Part shown: positions 25,770 through 35,428 of the stretch, piece after piece
Layout of the letters: each line of letters opens with the position of its first letter
Numbering within the stretch: the first letter of the stretch is position 1
Source of the DNA: DASSSQ01 sp963839285
GTDB lineage: Bacteria; Actinomycetota; Thermoleophilia; Gaiellales; Gaiellaceae
Length of the DNA: 64,000 nt
Direction of reading: 5' to 3'
Assembly: GCA_963839285.1 (NCBI GenBank)
Contig: CAWIUN010000001.1
Coordinates: 1 to 64,000 of the forward strand
Notes under the pieces: generated by a model
What the model was told of the DNA's origin: nothing
The model's database searches: none
Seen by the model: the letters and a program-made list of their open reading frames with translations, nothing else
Made by a program: the position numbers and the translations under genes

Positions 25770-27816
25770 CTAGATCAGGCTCGGCCCGGGCGGCGAGGTC
25801 TCCTCGCCGCCCGACTCGTCTCCGGGCGGCCCGCCGCGGACGAGCGCCCGCACCTGCTCCTCGGAGGACGGGCGCGCGAGCGCCGTGATCAGGTCGCCCA
25901 GCTGGAGCCGCGTCGAGCCGTCGGCGAACTCGAGCTGCTCGCCGTGCTGCACCGAGAGGACGACGGTGCCGCGCGGCCAGCCGGCGCCCGCGACCGTCGC
26001 CCCCGCCAGCCGCGACGGCTCGCCGATCCGCTCCTCGACCAGCACGGTGCGGCCGGCCGCCGCCAGCCGGCGCAGGCTGCCGGCGAGCGCGCGCCGGTAG
26101 GCGTCGATCAGCTCGCTCATCCCGAGGATGCCGACGACGCGGCCCTCCTCGACGACGGGGATCCAGCTGCGGCCCTCGCCCGCGAGCGCCTCCGCCGCCG
26201 TGTCGAGGGTCGCCCGGGCCGCGATCGGCGTCCCCGCGGCGGCGTGCTCGGCCGCGAGGTCGCCCGGGTCGGCGCCGTCGAGCTCGCGCCGGCCGACGAC
26301 CCCGCGCAGGCGGCGCCCGGCGTCGACGAGCGGCGCGCCCGGCACGCGCGCGTCGGCGAGCTCGGCGAGCGCGTCGGCGACGGTGATCTCCCCGGTCAGG
26401 AGCAGCCGCGGCGGCGCCATCGCCTCGCGCGCCGTCGTCGCGCCGAGCAGCGGCAGGCCGAAGCGGAGCCGGTGCGCCGGCGAGTCGGCCCGCGAGCGGA
26501 GCTGGCTGCGGTAGATCGTCTTGTCGCCGACGATCAGCGTCGCCAGGCCGACCGCGACCATCGCCGGCGCGAAGACGTAGAGGCTGCCGGTCATCTCGAC
26601 GACCATCAGCATCACCGCCAGCGGCGCGTGCGCGATCGCGCCGAAGCAGGCGATCATCCCGACGACGACGAACGGCGCCGCCGTGTGCGGCATCGTCGGC
26701 GCGACGCCGTTCAGCAGCCGGAAGATCGCGGCGCCGGTGAAGCCGCCGATCACCATCCCGGGCCCGAAGATGCCGCCGGAGCCGCCCGAGCCGATCGAGG
26801 TCGAGGTGGCGAGGATCTTCGCGAACGGCAGCGCCAGCACGACCCAGAGCGGCAGGTCGAGCAGGCCGTCGCCCATCGAGGTCTGCACCCAGCCGTAGCC
26901 GGTGCCGAGCACGCCCGGCAGCGCCAGCGCGACGAGCGCGGTCAGGAGCCCGCCGAGCGCGGGCCGCAGCATCCGGCTGCAGCCGCAGCCGTGCGAACGC
27001 CGCGGCCGTGCCGTAGAAGCTCCAGGCGTAGAGCCGGCCCATCAGCCCGCAGGCGATCCCGATCGCGGCGAAGTAGACGAGCTGCAGCGGGTGCTCGAAG
27101 CGGTAGCCGCCGAGGAAGCCGAAGATCGGGTGGTAGCCCTCGAAGGCGCCGAAGACGGCGAAGCCGACGATCGAGGCGATGATCGAGGGCACGAGCGCGT
27201 CGATCTCGGCGTCGTCGCGGTAGGGGATCTCGGCGCCGAGCACGGCCCCGCCGAGCGGCGCCCGGAAGATCGAGCCGATCCCGGAGCCGATCCCGACCGT
27301 GACCGCGATCCGGGCGTCGGCGGGGGAGAGGGCGAGCCGCCGCGCGAGCAGCGAGCCGAAGCCGGCGCTGATCTGGGCGGTCGGGCCCTCGCGGCCGCCG
27401 GAGCCGCCCGAGCCGATCGTGATCGCCGAGGAGACGATCTTGACGAGCGCCACCCGGGCGCGGATCCCGAGCGGCCGGTGGTGGACGGCGTCGATCGCCG
27501 CGTCGGTCCCGTGCCCTTCCGCCTCGGGCGCCAGCCGGAAGACGATCACGCCCGCGGCGAGCCCGCCGAGCGCGACGACGAGCGGCAGCCGCCAGCTGCG
27601 GGTCGTGCCCGACTCGACGGCGTGCCCCTCGCCGATCGGCGAGGGCGGGTGGTAGCCGCCGAGCGTGCCGAGCAGCCAGTGCGTCGCCGCGTCGAGGGCG
27701 GAGACGAAGACGACGGCGCCGAGGCCTGCGACGACGCCGATCAGCGTGCCGAGCACGAGCCACTTGCGCAGATAGCTCGCCCCGAGGACGGCGCGCAGGC
27801 GGTCGAGCGTCGGCAC
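25770..27816 (-). CDS. CLC-family chloride channel/transporter with CBS domains, one +1 frameshift
   Basis: About 680 residues from GTG 27816. The ClC selectivity motifs are present: GSGGSGGREGPTAQ (GREGP), GSGIGSIFRAPLGGAV, and, after the break, GSGGSGGIFGPGMVIGG (GxFGP). The frame shifts +1 at about 26975 between FARLRLQ and RMLRPALGG. The C-terminal third has two CBS modules (TVADALAELADARVPGAPLVD and DTAAEALAGEGRSWIPVVEEGRVVGILG) plus a TrkA_C-like end. CBS domains usually sense adenine nucleotides. Cl-/H+ exchange versus channel activity cannot be decided here. Confidence 0.82.
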
Positions 27817-27824
27817 CCGAGGGA

Positions 27825-29052
27825 CTACGCGAGCAGCCAGTCCTCGCCGCGGAGGATCGCGACGCGGTCGCCGTTCGAGCCGATGCCGTCGATCTCGACG
27901 TCGGCGCCCCCGATCGGGAAGTCCACGTGCACGCGGGACTGGTTGATCCCGAGCTCGAGCTGGTCGGGGGCGGAGAGCTCGATCGCGCCCTCGACCGGGG
28001 TCACGTAGCCCATCCCGTAGGCGAGGTGGGAGGTCGCGTTCTCGTCGAAGAGGGTGTTGAAGTAGACGAGGCCGCGCGCGCCGACCGGGGAGCCCGCGAC
28101 GAGCGCGATCTCGCCGAGCCGGTCGGAGCCGTCGTCGGTGGCGATGTGGCTGCGCAGGAACTCCTCGCCGCGGCTCGCGCGCGCCTCGACGATCCGGCCG
28201 CCCTCGAAGCGCAGCTCGATCCCCTCGACGAGCGCGCCCTCGCGGTAGGCGACCGGACGCGTCGCGCGGACCGTGCCCTCGACCCGGTTGCGGTCGGGGG
28301 TCGTGAAGACCTCCTCGGTCGGCAGGTTCGGGCAGTGCTCCTGGCCCCAGGCGGTCGTGATCGTGCCGCCGACGAAGCGCGAGCGCTCGAGCAGGCCGAC
28401 CGTCAGGTCGGTGCCCTCGCCGCGGACGTGCAGGCGGTCGAGCCGGCGCTCGTTCAGGAGCTGCGTCCGCTGCTCGAGCCGCTCGAGGTGCCGCTTCCAC
28501 TCGGCGACGGGATCGGCCGTGTCGAGCCGGGTGGCCGCGGCGATCTCGTCGGCCAGCCGCCCGACGTCGGGCGAGCCGAAGACGCGATCGGCCCAGCTCG
28601 CGTCCGGGTAGGCGATCACGGTCCAGGCGTCGAGCCGCTCGTTCATCAGGCGCATCGAGAGCTCCAGCGAGAGCTTCGCCTGCGTCCGGGCGAGCCGGGC
28701 GGGGTCCGCGTCCTCGAAGAACGGCGGCGCCTCGTCCCCGATCACGTGCACGGAGGCGCCTTTCGAGTCGAGCGATGCCTCGAGCACCCCCTTGACCGCC
28801 GCCGGGGTGCGGTCGAGCGTCTCCTCGGCGCCGTGCTTCGAGAGCAGGTAGCGCTCGTAGTCGTCGAAGTAGTAGGTCTCGACGTTGTCGCGCGCCCGCG
28901 CGCCAGCCCGCCTCCATCAGCGCCCGGGCGAGCGGGACGTGGTCGACCCCGGCGACGATCCGGAGGGTCTGCCCCTCCTGCAGGTTGGCGCCGACGCGGA
29001 CGGCGACGTCCGCGTAGCGGCGCCAGAAGTCGTCCATCGCAGACCGATCCAT
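27825..29052 (-). CDS. M29-family (thermophilic) metallo-aminopeptidase, one +1 frameshift
   Basis: About 408 residues; start ATG 29052 or 29037. The frame shifts +1 near 28912 (after GWRAG, before RDNVETYYFDDYERYLL). The catalytic domain carries the M29 metal-binding residues in LGEIALV, FNTLFDENATSHLAYGMGY and HVDFPIG. These enzymes are dimeric cobalt/zinc/manganese aminopeptidases of broad specificity. The stop lies 8 bases from the CLC gene start, so both are probably one transcript. Confidence 0.82.
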
Positions 29053-29141
29053 CGGTTCTAGCTTAGTGAACTCGCCGACCTCGCCCGACATCAGGGAGTT
29101 CCCCGATGGAGCGGGTGCCGCGGCCTTCGTACGGTCGGACG

Positions 29142-29913
29142 ATGAAGCGGCAGAGCGGTGCGCTCGTCGGTGTCCTGATCGGGGTCGTCCTGGTCGCGCT
29201 CGTCGCGGTCGGCCTCGTCTCCTTCGTCGTCGGCCGGGAGACCTCCGCCACCACGACCGTGACCGTCGCAGGCGGCTCGACGGCTCGGCTCGGGCGGCGC
29301 CCGCGTCGACCCGAGGATCGCGGCCGGGGCGCACGACTTCGTCCTCTTCGCCTGCGCCCAGTGTCACGGCGAGCAGGGCCGGGGAGGCGTCTCTCCGGAC
29401 GTCCCGGCGCTGACGGGCGTCGGCGCGTCGCTGACGGTCGCACAGCTCGCCACGATCATCGACCACGGGCTCGGCGAGTCGGCCAACCCCACCAAGCCCT
29501 ACATGCCCGTCTGGGGCGCCGTGATCTCGAAGACGCAGGTCTCCGACCTCGTCAGCTACATCCGCGCCGGTCTCCCGGCCGTGCCCGACGCCGTGCCGGT
29601 CGCGGTCCCGCAGAACCAGGGCCCGGCGGTCGCCGGGGCCGCCCTCTACGTCCGCTACGGCTGCATCAACTGCCACGGCCCGAACGGGGTCGGCGGCGTC
29701 CCGAACCCGCAGTCCGAGGACAAGACGATCCCGCCGCTCGCGGGGGCCGACTTCCGTGCCGAGTTCGACACGGACGCGAAGATCGTCGAGTTCATCCGCA
29801 GCGGCAGCGTGCTCGGCAAGGCGCCGATCGTCAGCATGCCGCACTGGGGCGGGATCATCCCCGGCTCCGACTACCAGGCGCTCGTCGCCTATCTGCAGAC
29901 GCTCAAGCCCTGA
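29142..29913 (+). CDS. membrane-anchored dihaem cytochrome c, one +1 frameshift
   Basis: About 256 residues. An N-terminal anchor/signal helix (GALVGVLIGVVLVALVAVGLV) precedes two class-I cytochrome c domains with haem sites CAQCH and CINCH and candidate axial Met ligands in YMPVWG and SMPHWGG. The anchor and haem domains are in different frames; one extra base near 29285-29295 explains it. The protein should transfer electrons outside the membrane. It is divergent from the aminopeptidase and converges on the redox-operon kinase, so no direct partner is evident. Confidence 0.78.
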
Positions 29914-29919
29914 CCGGCC

Positions 29920-30993
29920 CTAGCCCGGCGCGAGCGGCAGCGTGAAGCTGACCCGGGCGCCGCCCGCCTCGCGCGGCTCTGCCCAGATGCGGCCGCCCTG
30001 CGCCTCGACGAGCCCGCGCGCGATCGCGAGCCCGAGGCCGGTGCCGCCGGCGGCGCCCTCGCGGGCGGCGTCGCCGCGCCAGAAGCGGTCGAACATCCGC
30101 GTCGCGGTCTCCGCGGTGATCCCGTCGCCCGTGTCCTCGACCGACACCTGCACCTCGCGCTCCGCCGCGGTCAGGACGACGGCGACGGTGCCGTCGGAGG
30201 GCGTGTGCCGGAGCGCGTTCACGAGCAGGTTGCCGAGCACCCGCTCGACCTGCTCGGGCGCGCAGCGCGCCTGCGCCTCGGCGAGCCTGCGCTCGAGGTG
30301 GACGTTGCGGGCGCGCGCCTCCGCCTCGAGCCCGCGCAGGCAGGACTCGACGAGCGGCGCCAGCGCCACCTGCTCGAGCTCCCGCGCCAGCGCGCCGGCG
30401 TCGATCCGCGCCAGCTCGAAGAGGTCGTCGACGAGCGCGCCGAGCCGCCGTGCCTGCTCCTGCAGCGGCTGCAGGTACTCCTCGGCGGTCGCGAGGCCGT
30501 CCTCGACGGCCTCGAGCATCGCCGCGATCGAGGCGACCGGCGTCCGCAGGTCGTGGCTCGCCGCGGCGACGAGCTCGCGCCGGGCGTCGAAGAGGCTCTC
30601 GAGGCTGCCGGCCATCTCGTTGAAGGCGCGGCCGAGCTGCGCCAGCTCGCGCGGCCCCTGCTCGGGCGCCCGGGCGGCGAGGTCGCCGGACGCGAGCCGC
30701 CCGGAGGCGTCGCCGAGCCGCTCGACGCGCCGCGCGATCGAGGTGCCGAGCGCGAGCGCCGCCGCCACGGCCGCGGCCGCCGAGCCGGCGGCGACGGCGA
30801 GGATCTTGACGTCGTCGCCCATGTGGAACATCACCCAGCCGGAGAGGAGCACCGCCGCGAGCGGCACCGAGACGGCGAGCAGCGAGAGCGCCGCCAGCTG
30901 CAGCCGCACGGTCGGGAGCAGCCGCAGCGCGAAGGCGCCGGCGAGCGCCGCGGCGAGGCTGGCGGCGGCGACGACGAGGGCGAGGCCGATCAC
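29920..30993 (-). CDS. sensor histidine kinase of the redox operon
   Basis: 357 residues from GTG 30993, overlapping the regulator stop by four bases. Two membrane helices (about 1-25 and 31-55, plus a third near 65-82), a HAMP domain (SIARRVERLGDASGRLASGDLAARAP), DHp helix with ASHDLRTPVAS and an HATPase with N box NLLVNALRHTP, DTGDGI and GTGLGLAIARGLVEAQGG. The extracytoplasmic loop is very short, suggesting sensing within the membrane. It is the last gene of the five-gene operon with the oxidoreductase. Confidence 0.9.
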   Translation of the reverse strand: MIGLALVVAAASLAAALAGAFALRLLPTVRLQLAALSLLAVSVPLAAVLLSGWVMFHMGDDVKILAVAAGSAAAAVAAALALGTSIARRVERLGDASGRLASGDLAARAPEQGPRELAQLGRAFNEMAGSLESLFDARRELVAAASHDLRTPVASIAAMLEAVEDGLATAEEYLQPLQEQARRLGALVDDLFELARIDAGALARELEQVALAPLVESCLRGLEAEARARNVHLERRLAEAQARCAPEQVERVLGNLLVNALRHTPSDGTVAVVLTAAEREVQVSVEDTGDGITAETATRMFDRFWRGDAAREGAAGGTGLGLAIARGLVEAQGGRIWAEPREAGGARVSFTLPLAPG

Positions 30994-31667
30994 GGCACGA
31001 ACCGGTAGCCGGCGCCCCAGACCGTCTCGAGGCGGCGCGGCCGGCCGGGGTCGCGCTCGATCTTCGCCCGCAGCCGGCGCATGTGGACGGTGACCGTGCC
31101 GGTGTCGAGCGCCGCCTCGTAGCCCCAGACGCGGCTCATCAGCTGGTCGCGCGAGAACACCTGCCGCGGGTTCGAGGCGAGGAAGTAGAGCAGGTCGAAC
31201 TCCTTCGCGGTCAGCCGCTGCGGCTCGCCGCCGAGCAGCACCTCGCGCGCGCCCGGGTCGATCTCGAGCTCCTCGAAGGCGAGCCGCTGCGCGCGCACCG
31301 CGGCAGGCGCCGTCCGGCGGAGCACGCTCCGCACCCGCGCGGTCAGCTCGCGCGGCGAGAACGGCTTCGTCACGTAGTCGTCGGCGCCGAGGTCGAGCCC
31401 GACGATCCGGTCGGCCTCGTCGCCGCGCGCGGTCAGCATGATCACGGGCAGGTCGCCGCGGCCGCGGATCCAGCGGCAGAGCGAGAGCCCGTCGACGCCC
31501 GGGAGCATCACGTCGAGGACGACGAGCTCCGGCGCCGCCTGCTCGATCAGCGCGCGGGCCGCGTTCCCGTCCGCCGCCTCGAGCGTGTCGAAGCCGTCGC
31601 GGCGCAGGTAGCGGACGACGACGTCGCGCACGATCGGCTCGTCGTCGACGACGAGGACGGTGGTCAT
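30990..31667 (-). CDS. OmpR/PhoB-family response regulator
   Basis: 225 residues (MTTVLVVDDEPIVRDVV); ATG 31676 would add three residues. Receiver domain with acidic pocket DDE and phosphoacceptor Asp52 in VVLDVMLPGVDG, Lys in VTKPFSPRELTARV, and a C-terminal winged helix ending HMRRLRAKIERDPGRPRRLETVWGAGYRFVP. It is encoded between the cytochrome b and the kinase and probably regulates its own operon. Confidence 0.92.
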   Translation of the reverse strand: MTTVLVVDDEPIVRDVVVRYLRRDGFDTLEAADGNAARALIEQAAPELVVLDVMLPGVDGLSLCRWIRGRGDLPVIMLTARGDEADRIVGLDLGADDYVTKPFSPRELTARVRSVLRRTAPAAVRAQRLAFEELEIDPGAREVLLGGEPQRLTAKEFDLLYFLASNPRQVFSRDQLMSRVWGYEAALDTGTVTVHMRRLRAKIERDPGRPRRLETVWGAGYRFVP

Positions 31668-31678
31668 GTCGTCCATTG

Positions 31679-32284
31679 TCACGCACGCCACTTCGAGTGG
31701 TGCTGCCGCGCCCAGTCCCGCCGGACGGTGCCGACCGTGATCCCGCGCAGCGCGTGGCGCGTCGTCGGGTGGATCACCGCCAGGTAGAGGTGGCCGACGA
31801 GGATCGCGAGCGAGATCCACATCAGGCCGTCGTGCAGCAGGACGGTGCTCGCCCAGCGGAAGCGGGTGTCGCGCTCGCCGAGCCAGAGGAGCGCGCCGGA
31901 GACGGCGAAGAGGACCGCGAACGAGCCCGTCAGCGCCACGTTCAGCTTCTGGCCCGCGTTGAAGCGGCCCTGCCGCGCCGGGATCCGCCGCAGCCAGAGC
32001 CGGTCGTCGTCGTCGAAGAGGTCGAGCTCGCGGAGCGTCCGGCGCAGGCCGGCCCGGTCGCCGAGCACGACGACGAGCGCGATCGCCGCCGCCCAGGCGA
32101 CCGCCGTCAGGATGTGCACCTCCTTGACCTGCGGCCGCCGCCCGACCGCCTCGGAGAGCCGCGGCACGTAGAGGACGAGCCCCGACGCGAGCAGGGTCAG
32201 GAAGGCGGACGCGTGCACCCAGTGCAGCGCCCGCTCGGTCCGCGAGAAGCGGCGGACGTAGGCGGGGGCGGCCTCAGTAGCCAT
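31679..32284 (-). CDS. cytochrome b561/FdoI-like membrane subunit
   Basis: 201 residues with four predicted helices. Histidines at suitable depth for two haems b occur in RALHWVHASAF, EVHILTAVAW, LLHDGLMWIS and GHLYLAVIHP. This is the di-haem cytochrome b pattern of formate dehydrogenase gamma subunits and YedZ/MsrQ-like partners. Its start overlaps the end of the molybdopterin oxidoreductase gene by 11 bases, so it is very likely the quinone-linked membrane partner of that enzyme. Confidence 0.85.
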   Translation of the reverse strand: MATEAAPAYVRRFSRTERALHWVHASAFLTLLASGLVLYVPRLSEAVGRRPQVKEVHILTAVAWAAAIALVVVLGDRAGLRRTLRELDLFDDDDRLWLRRIPARQGRFNAGQKLNVALTGSFAVLFAVSGALLWLGERDTRFRWASTVLLHDGLMWISLAILVGHLYLAVIHPTTRHALRGITVGTVRRDWARQHHSKWRA

Positions 32285-32972
32285 TCGAGCGCCCGATCCA
32301 GGCGTCGGCGTCGTAGCCGCGCTGCTCCCAGTAGCCGGGCTCCGGCTCGGCGACGAGCTCGATCCGCTCGACCCACTTGACGCTCTTGTAGCCGTACATC
32401 TCCGGCATCACGACCCGGGCCGGTGCGCCGTGGGCGCGCGAGAGCGGCTTGCCGTCCTGCTCGTAGGCGAGCAGGACGTCGGCGAGCGCGGCCTGGCGCA
32501 GGGTCAGCGTGTCGACGTAGGGCTGCTCCGACGAGACGAAGGAGAGGGCGCCCGCGGTCGGCAGCGGCCCGGCCGCGGCGAGCAGGTCGTGGAAGCGGAC
32601 GCCCGCCCAGTGCACGTTCTCGACCGTCCAGCCGGTGACGCAGTGGAAGGTCGAGACCTGCTCGGCGCGCGGCAGCCGGCGCAGCTCGTCGTAGGAGAGC
32701 TCGAGCGGCGTCCTGACGAGCCCGTCGACGCGCAGCCGCCAGGTCGCGGGGTCGAAGCGCGGCATCGTCGAGGCGACGGTGTAGATCCGCCAGCCGCCGG
32801 AGGGGACGATGCTCGCCGGCAGCGCGTCCCGGAACGGGGCGGAGGCGTTCGAGAGCCGCCGCCAGACGGGCTCTCCCCAGAGCAGCGAGGAGAGCCCGAC
32901 CGCGGTGACGCCGAAGAAGGTCCGGCGGCCGTAGCGCCGGGCCTCGCCGCGGATGCCGGGGTCGTCGGTCAC
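32274..32972 (-). CDS. molybdopterin-dependent oxidoreductase (sulfite oxidase/MsrP-like)
   Basis: 232 residues from GTG 32972. The N-terminus has a twin-arginine-like YGRRTFFG followed by a hydrophobic stretch, so export in folded form or anchoring is likely. The catalytic domain is of the sulfite-oxidase fold with the molybdenum-binding Cys111 in STFHCVTGWTVENVHWAG and pterin contacts in HGAPARVVMPEMYGYKSVKWVERIEL. Relatives oxidise sulfite or repair oxidised methionines in envelope proteins (MsrP). With the cytochrome b it resembles an MsrPQ-like pair, though MsrQ has a different fold. Confidence 0.85.
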   Translation of the reverse strand: MTDDPGIRGEARRYGRRTFFGVTAVGLSSLLWGEPVWRRLSNASAPFRDALPASIVPSGGWRIYTVASTMPRFDPATWRLRVDGLVRTPLELSYDELRRLPRAEQVSTFHCVTGWTVENVHWAGVRFHDLLAAAGPLPTAGALSFVSSEQPYVDTLTLRQAALADVLLAYEQDGKPLSRAHGAPARVVMPEMYGYKSVKWVERIELVAEPEPGYWEQRGYDADAWIGRSNGY

Positions 32973-33382
32973 GCCTTCTTCACGTACCAGCCGTCGACGC
33001 CGTTGCAGAGGATCTTCGTCGGCGAGTCGCCCTCGTAGGTGTAGAGCGCGTGCCCGTCGAGCGTCACCTGGGTGCGCCCGTCCGGGCGGCGCTTCGTGCC
33101 GAAGCTGCCCATCACGCCCTTGACGTGCTTCGCGACCATGGTTCCCTTCGGGACGGTGATCGGAGGCCACATCTTCGCGCACGCGCCGACGCAGCGGATC
33201 TTCCCCTTCGGCTCCTTGCGCCAGGTGTAGATCGCGAGGTGCTTCTTCGTCGAGAGGATGACGCCGAACTTGGCCGTCTTCCAGGTGACCACGGGCGTCG
33301 CGTCGCGCGCGGTCGCCGCGAGCGCCTGCGAGGCGAGCGCGGAGACGGCGACGAGGGCGGCGAGGACGAGGATGACGCGCAT
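32969..33382 (-). CDS. secreted Lipoprotein_15-type repeat protein
   Basis: 137 residues with a signal peptide (MRVILVLAALVAVSALASQALA). Two copies of the short secreted repeat are visible: FGVILSTKKHLAIYTW with CVGACAKMWPP, and VTLDGHALYTYEGD with LCNGVDGWYV. This domain (COG4315) is of unknown function but often accompanies extracytoplasmic redox enzymes. It overlaps the oxidoreductase start by four bases and is the first gene of the operon. Cys residues in GACAKMW and ILCNG might bind metal or form a disulfide. Confidence 0.8.
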   Translation of the reverse strand: MRVILVLAALVAVSALASQALAATARDATPVVTWKTAKFGVILSTKKHLAIYTWRKEPKGKIRCVGACAKMWPPITVPKGTMVAKHVKGVMGSFGTKRRPDGRTQVTLDGHALYTYEGDSPTKILCNGVDGWYVKKA

Positions 33383-33442
33383 ACGGGCTCCTTGTCGGGG
33401 GGATGCCCTCGTTGTAGGGGCGCGGGCCGGGCCCGCGCCAGC

Positions 33443-34105
33443 TCAGGAGCCGGGATTTAAGGAACTGTTCAGGGCGGCGAGCAGGGTCGCGGCGTAGCGG
33501 GGCGCGGTCGGCTCGTCCTCGTGGCGGAAGAAGACGTAGGCGGGGCGCGGGGCCTCGCGGAGCCGTTCGGCGAGGGCGAGGAGGTCGGCCTCGGCGTAGG
33601 GCGGCTCGCGCAGGCGGAGGTAGGCGAAGGGCCCGCTCGTGTCGCCGACGCGGACGAGGCCCTCGACGTCGTCCCAGGAGGGGTGGCGGAAGTCCCAGGC
33701 GACGGCGAGCCCGGGGTCGAGCGAGCCCTGCACGAAGGCGAGCAGGCCCTCGTCGCGGGCGCTCTGGACGGTCAGGCGCAGCGGCCCGAGCCGGTCGCCG
33801 AGCGCGGAGACCCGCTCGACGAAGGCGCCGATCCGGTCGAGCCGCCCGACCGGCAGCTTGACGGCGAAGCGGAAGCCGTCGGGGACGGCCGCGGCCCAGC
33901 GGCGGAACTGCTCCTCGGCGGGGAGCCGGTAGCCCGTCGTGTTCAGCTCGACCGCGCGGAAGTGCCGCGCGTAGTGGGCGAGGAAGTCCTCCGGGCGCGT
34001 GCCGGCGGGGTAGAACCCCGGCCGCCAGCTCGGGTACGACCAGCCGGACGTGCCCACGTAGAGTCCGTCCGGTGCCGGCCCTACGGTGTCCGGCGTGACG
34101 GTCAT
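33443..34105 (-). CDS. DUF72 family protein
   Basis: 220 residues from ATG 34105. Begins LYVGTSGWSYPSWRPGFYPAG, the DUF72 signature, with VELNTTGYRLPAEEQFRRWA and VAWDFRHPSWD (TIM-barrel fold) and a C-terminal YVFFRHEDEPTAPRYA. The family is widespread and uncharacterised, possibly a nuclease or glycosidase-like barrel. The longer upstream frame lies antisense to thyX and is not used. It overlaps the first bases of the divergent thyX gene. Confidence 0.88.
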   Translation of the reverse strand: MTVTPDTVGPAPDGLYVGTSGWSYPSWRPGFYPAGTRPEDFLAHYARHFRAVELNTTGYRLPAEEQFRRWAAAVPDGFRFAVKLPVGRLDRIGAFVERVSALGDRLGPLRLTVQSARDEGLLAFVQGSLDPGLAVAWDFRHPSWDDVEGLVRVGDTSGPFAYLRLREPPYAEADLLALAERLREAPRPAYVFFRHEDEPTAPRYAATLLAALNSSLNPGS

Positions 34106-34802
34106 GGGAGAAGTCATAGCCGACGACGCGATCCGGGTGCTCGACCACGGCTTCGTGCGCCTCGACGACGCGATGGCCTCCGACCTCTCGGTCGCGAACG
34201 CGGCGCGGGTCTCGTTCGCCCGCCGCAAGGAGGAGCTGGACGAGGCCGACGAGGGGCTGATCCGCTTCCTGATGCGCGACCGGCACGGGACGCCGTTCGA
34301 GCACAACGCCTTTCGCTTCCACGTCCGCTGCCCGATCTTCGTCGCGCGCGAGTGGTTCCGGCACCGGATCGGCTCCTTCAACGAGTTCTCGATGCGCTAC
34401 GCGAAGGCGACCGACGAGTTCTACGTGCCGGCCGCCGAGGACGTGCGCTCGCAGGTCGGCAAGCCCGGCTCCTACACGTTCGAGCCGGTCGAGCCGGAGC
34501 TCGCCGAGGAGACGCGCGAGGCGCTGCGCGAGGTCTACGAGCACGCCTACGCGACCTACGCCGGGCTGGTCGAGCGCGGCGTCGCCCGCGAGGTGGCGCG
34601 CTCCGTGCTGCCGGTCGGCGCCTACACCGAGTTCTACTGGACGGTCAACGCGCGGGCGCTGATGAACTTCGTCTCCCTGCGCGCCGCCGAGACCGCCCAG
34701 CGCGAGATCCGCCGCTACGCCGAGGCGGTCGAGGCGCTCTTCGCGCGGGAGATGCCGGTCACGCACGCGGCCTTCGTCGCCAACGACCGCACGGCGCCCT
34801 AG
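34086..34802 (+). CDS. thyX: flavin-dependent thymidylate synthase
   Basis: 238 residues from GTG 34086 (ATG 34104 also possible). The ThyX motif RHRIGSFNEFSMRY occurs at 92-105, and GTPFEHNAFRFHVRCPIFVAREWFRHR gives the FAD/dUMP-binding core. It converts dUMP to dTMP using methylene-tetrahydrofolate and NADPH. The 3' ends LMNFVSLRAAETAQREIRRYAEAVE are family-typical. The gene is alone on its strand, so it has its own promoter within the start of the divergent DUF72 gene. Confidence 0.95.
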   Translation: MSGVTVMGEVIADDAIRVLDHGFVRLDDAMASDLSVANAARVSFARRKEELDEADEGLIRFLMRDRHGTPFEHNAFRFHVRCPIFVAREWFRHRIGSFNEFSMRYAKATDEFYVPAAEDVRSQVGKPGSYTFEPVEPELAEETREALREVYEHAYATYAGLVERGVAREVARSVLPVGAYTEFYWTVNARALMNFVSLRAAETAQREIRRYAEAVEALFAREMPVTHAAFVANDRTAP

Positions 34803-34840
34803 CCGTAGCGCCGCCGCGGCTCGGGCTCGGGCTCAGGTGG

Positions 34841-35428
34841 TCAGGAGCGGGCCGCTCTCGGGCTTGCCGGGGGGTGGGCGACGACCGCCCAGCCGTCCCA
34901 GCGGCGCAGCGTGTAGGGCGCGTTCAGCTGCACCTCCGTGACGCCGCCGTGGACGCGGAAGGTGCCGCAGGTCGGGCCGAGCTCGCCGTCACGGGTCAGG
35001 AGCAGCTCGTAGTAGCCGCCGGCCGGCAGCTCCGGCAGGCCGCGGATGCGCAGGACGAGCGGCCAGTTGCCGCCCGCGTCGGCCGGGCCGAGCCGGATCG
35101 ACGCGAGCCGGGCCCCCCGGCCCTGCATCGTGATCGTGCGGCCCTGGGCCTCGAAGCCGGAGTTGTCGTGGCCGACGAGGTAGCCGCCGCCGAACGCGGC
35201 CGCGGCGAGCGCTGCGGCCAGGACGACGGCCGCGGCGGCCCGCCGGCGCGGCAGGCCGATCACGCGCGCCCTCGGCGCGTCGGGCGTCGCGGCCAGCTCC
35301 GGCGGCAGCTCGGCCGGAGGCCCCGCCTCGAGCAGCAGCCGGTGCACGCGCTCGAGCCGCGCCGCCTCGGCCGGGTCGAGGTCGTCGCGCCCGACCAGCT
35401 CGTCGAAGTCCGGCTCGCGCGGCGTCAC
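34841..35428 (-). CDS. RskA-like anti-sigma factor
   Basis: 195 residues from GTG 35428. A short cytoplasmic N-terminus (about 1-60, EPDFDELVGRDDLDPAEAARLERV) is followed by one membrane helix (63-85) and an extracytoplasmic beta domain (WPLVLRIRGLPELPAGGYYELLLTRDGELGPTCGTFRV) of RskA C-terminal type. The start overlaps the upstream ECF sigma gene by four bases. The N-terminal part is shorter than a full ZAS zinc domain and lacks HxxxCxxC, so binding of sigma would be zinc-independent. Confidence 0.8.
   Translation of the reverse strand: MTPREPDFDELVGRDDLDPAEAARLERVHRLLLEAGPPAELPPELAATPDAPRARVIGLPRRRAAAAVVLAAALAAAAFGGGYLVGHDNSGFEAQGRTITMQGRGARLASIRLGPADAGGNWPLVLRIRGLPELPAGGYYELLLTRDGELGPTCGTFRVHGGVTEVQLNAPYTLRRWDGWAVVAHPPASPRAARS

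Noticed and set aside
25726..29844. Single 1372-codon minus-strand gene
   Set aside because: It is a chance open frame through the aminopeptidase N-terminus and the CLC N-terminus; each has its own start, and motifs show separate genes.
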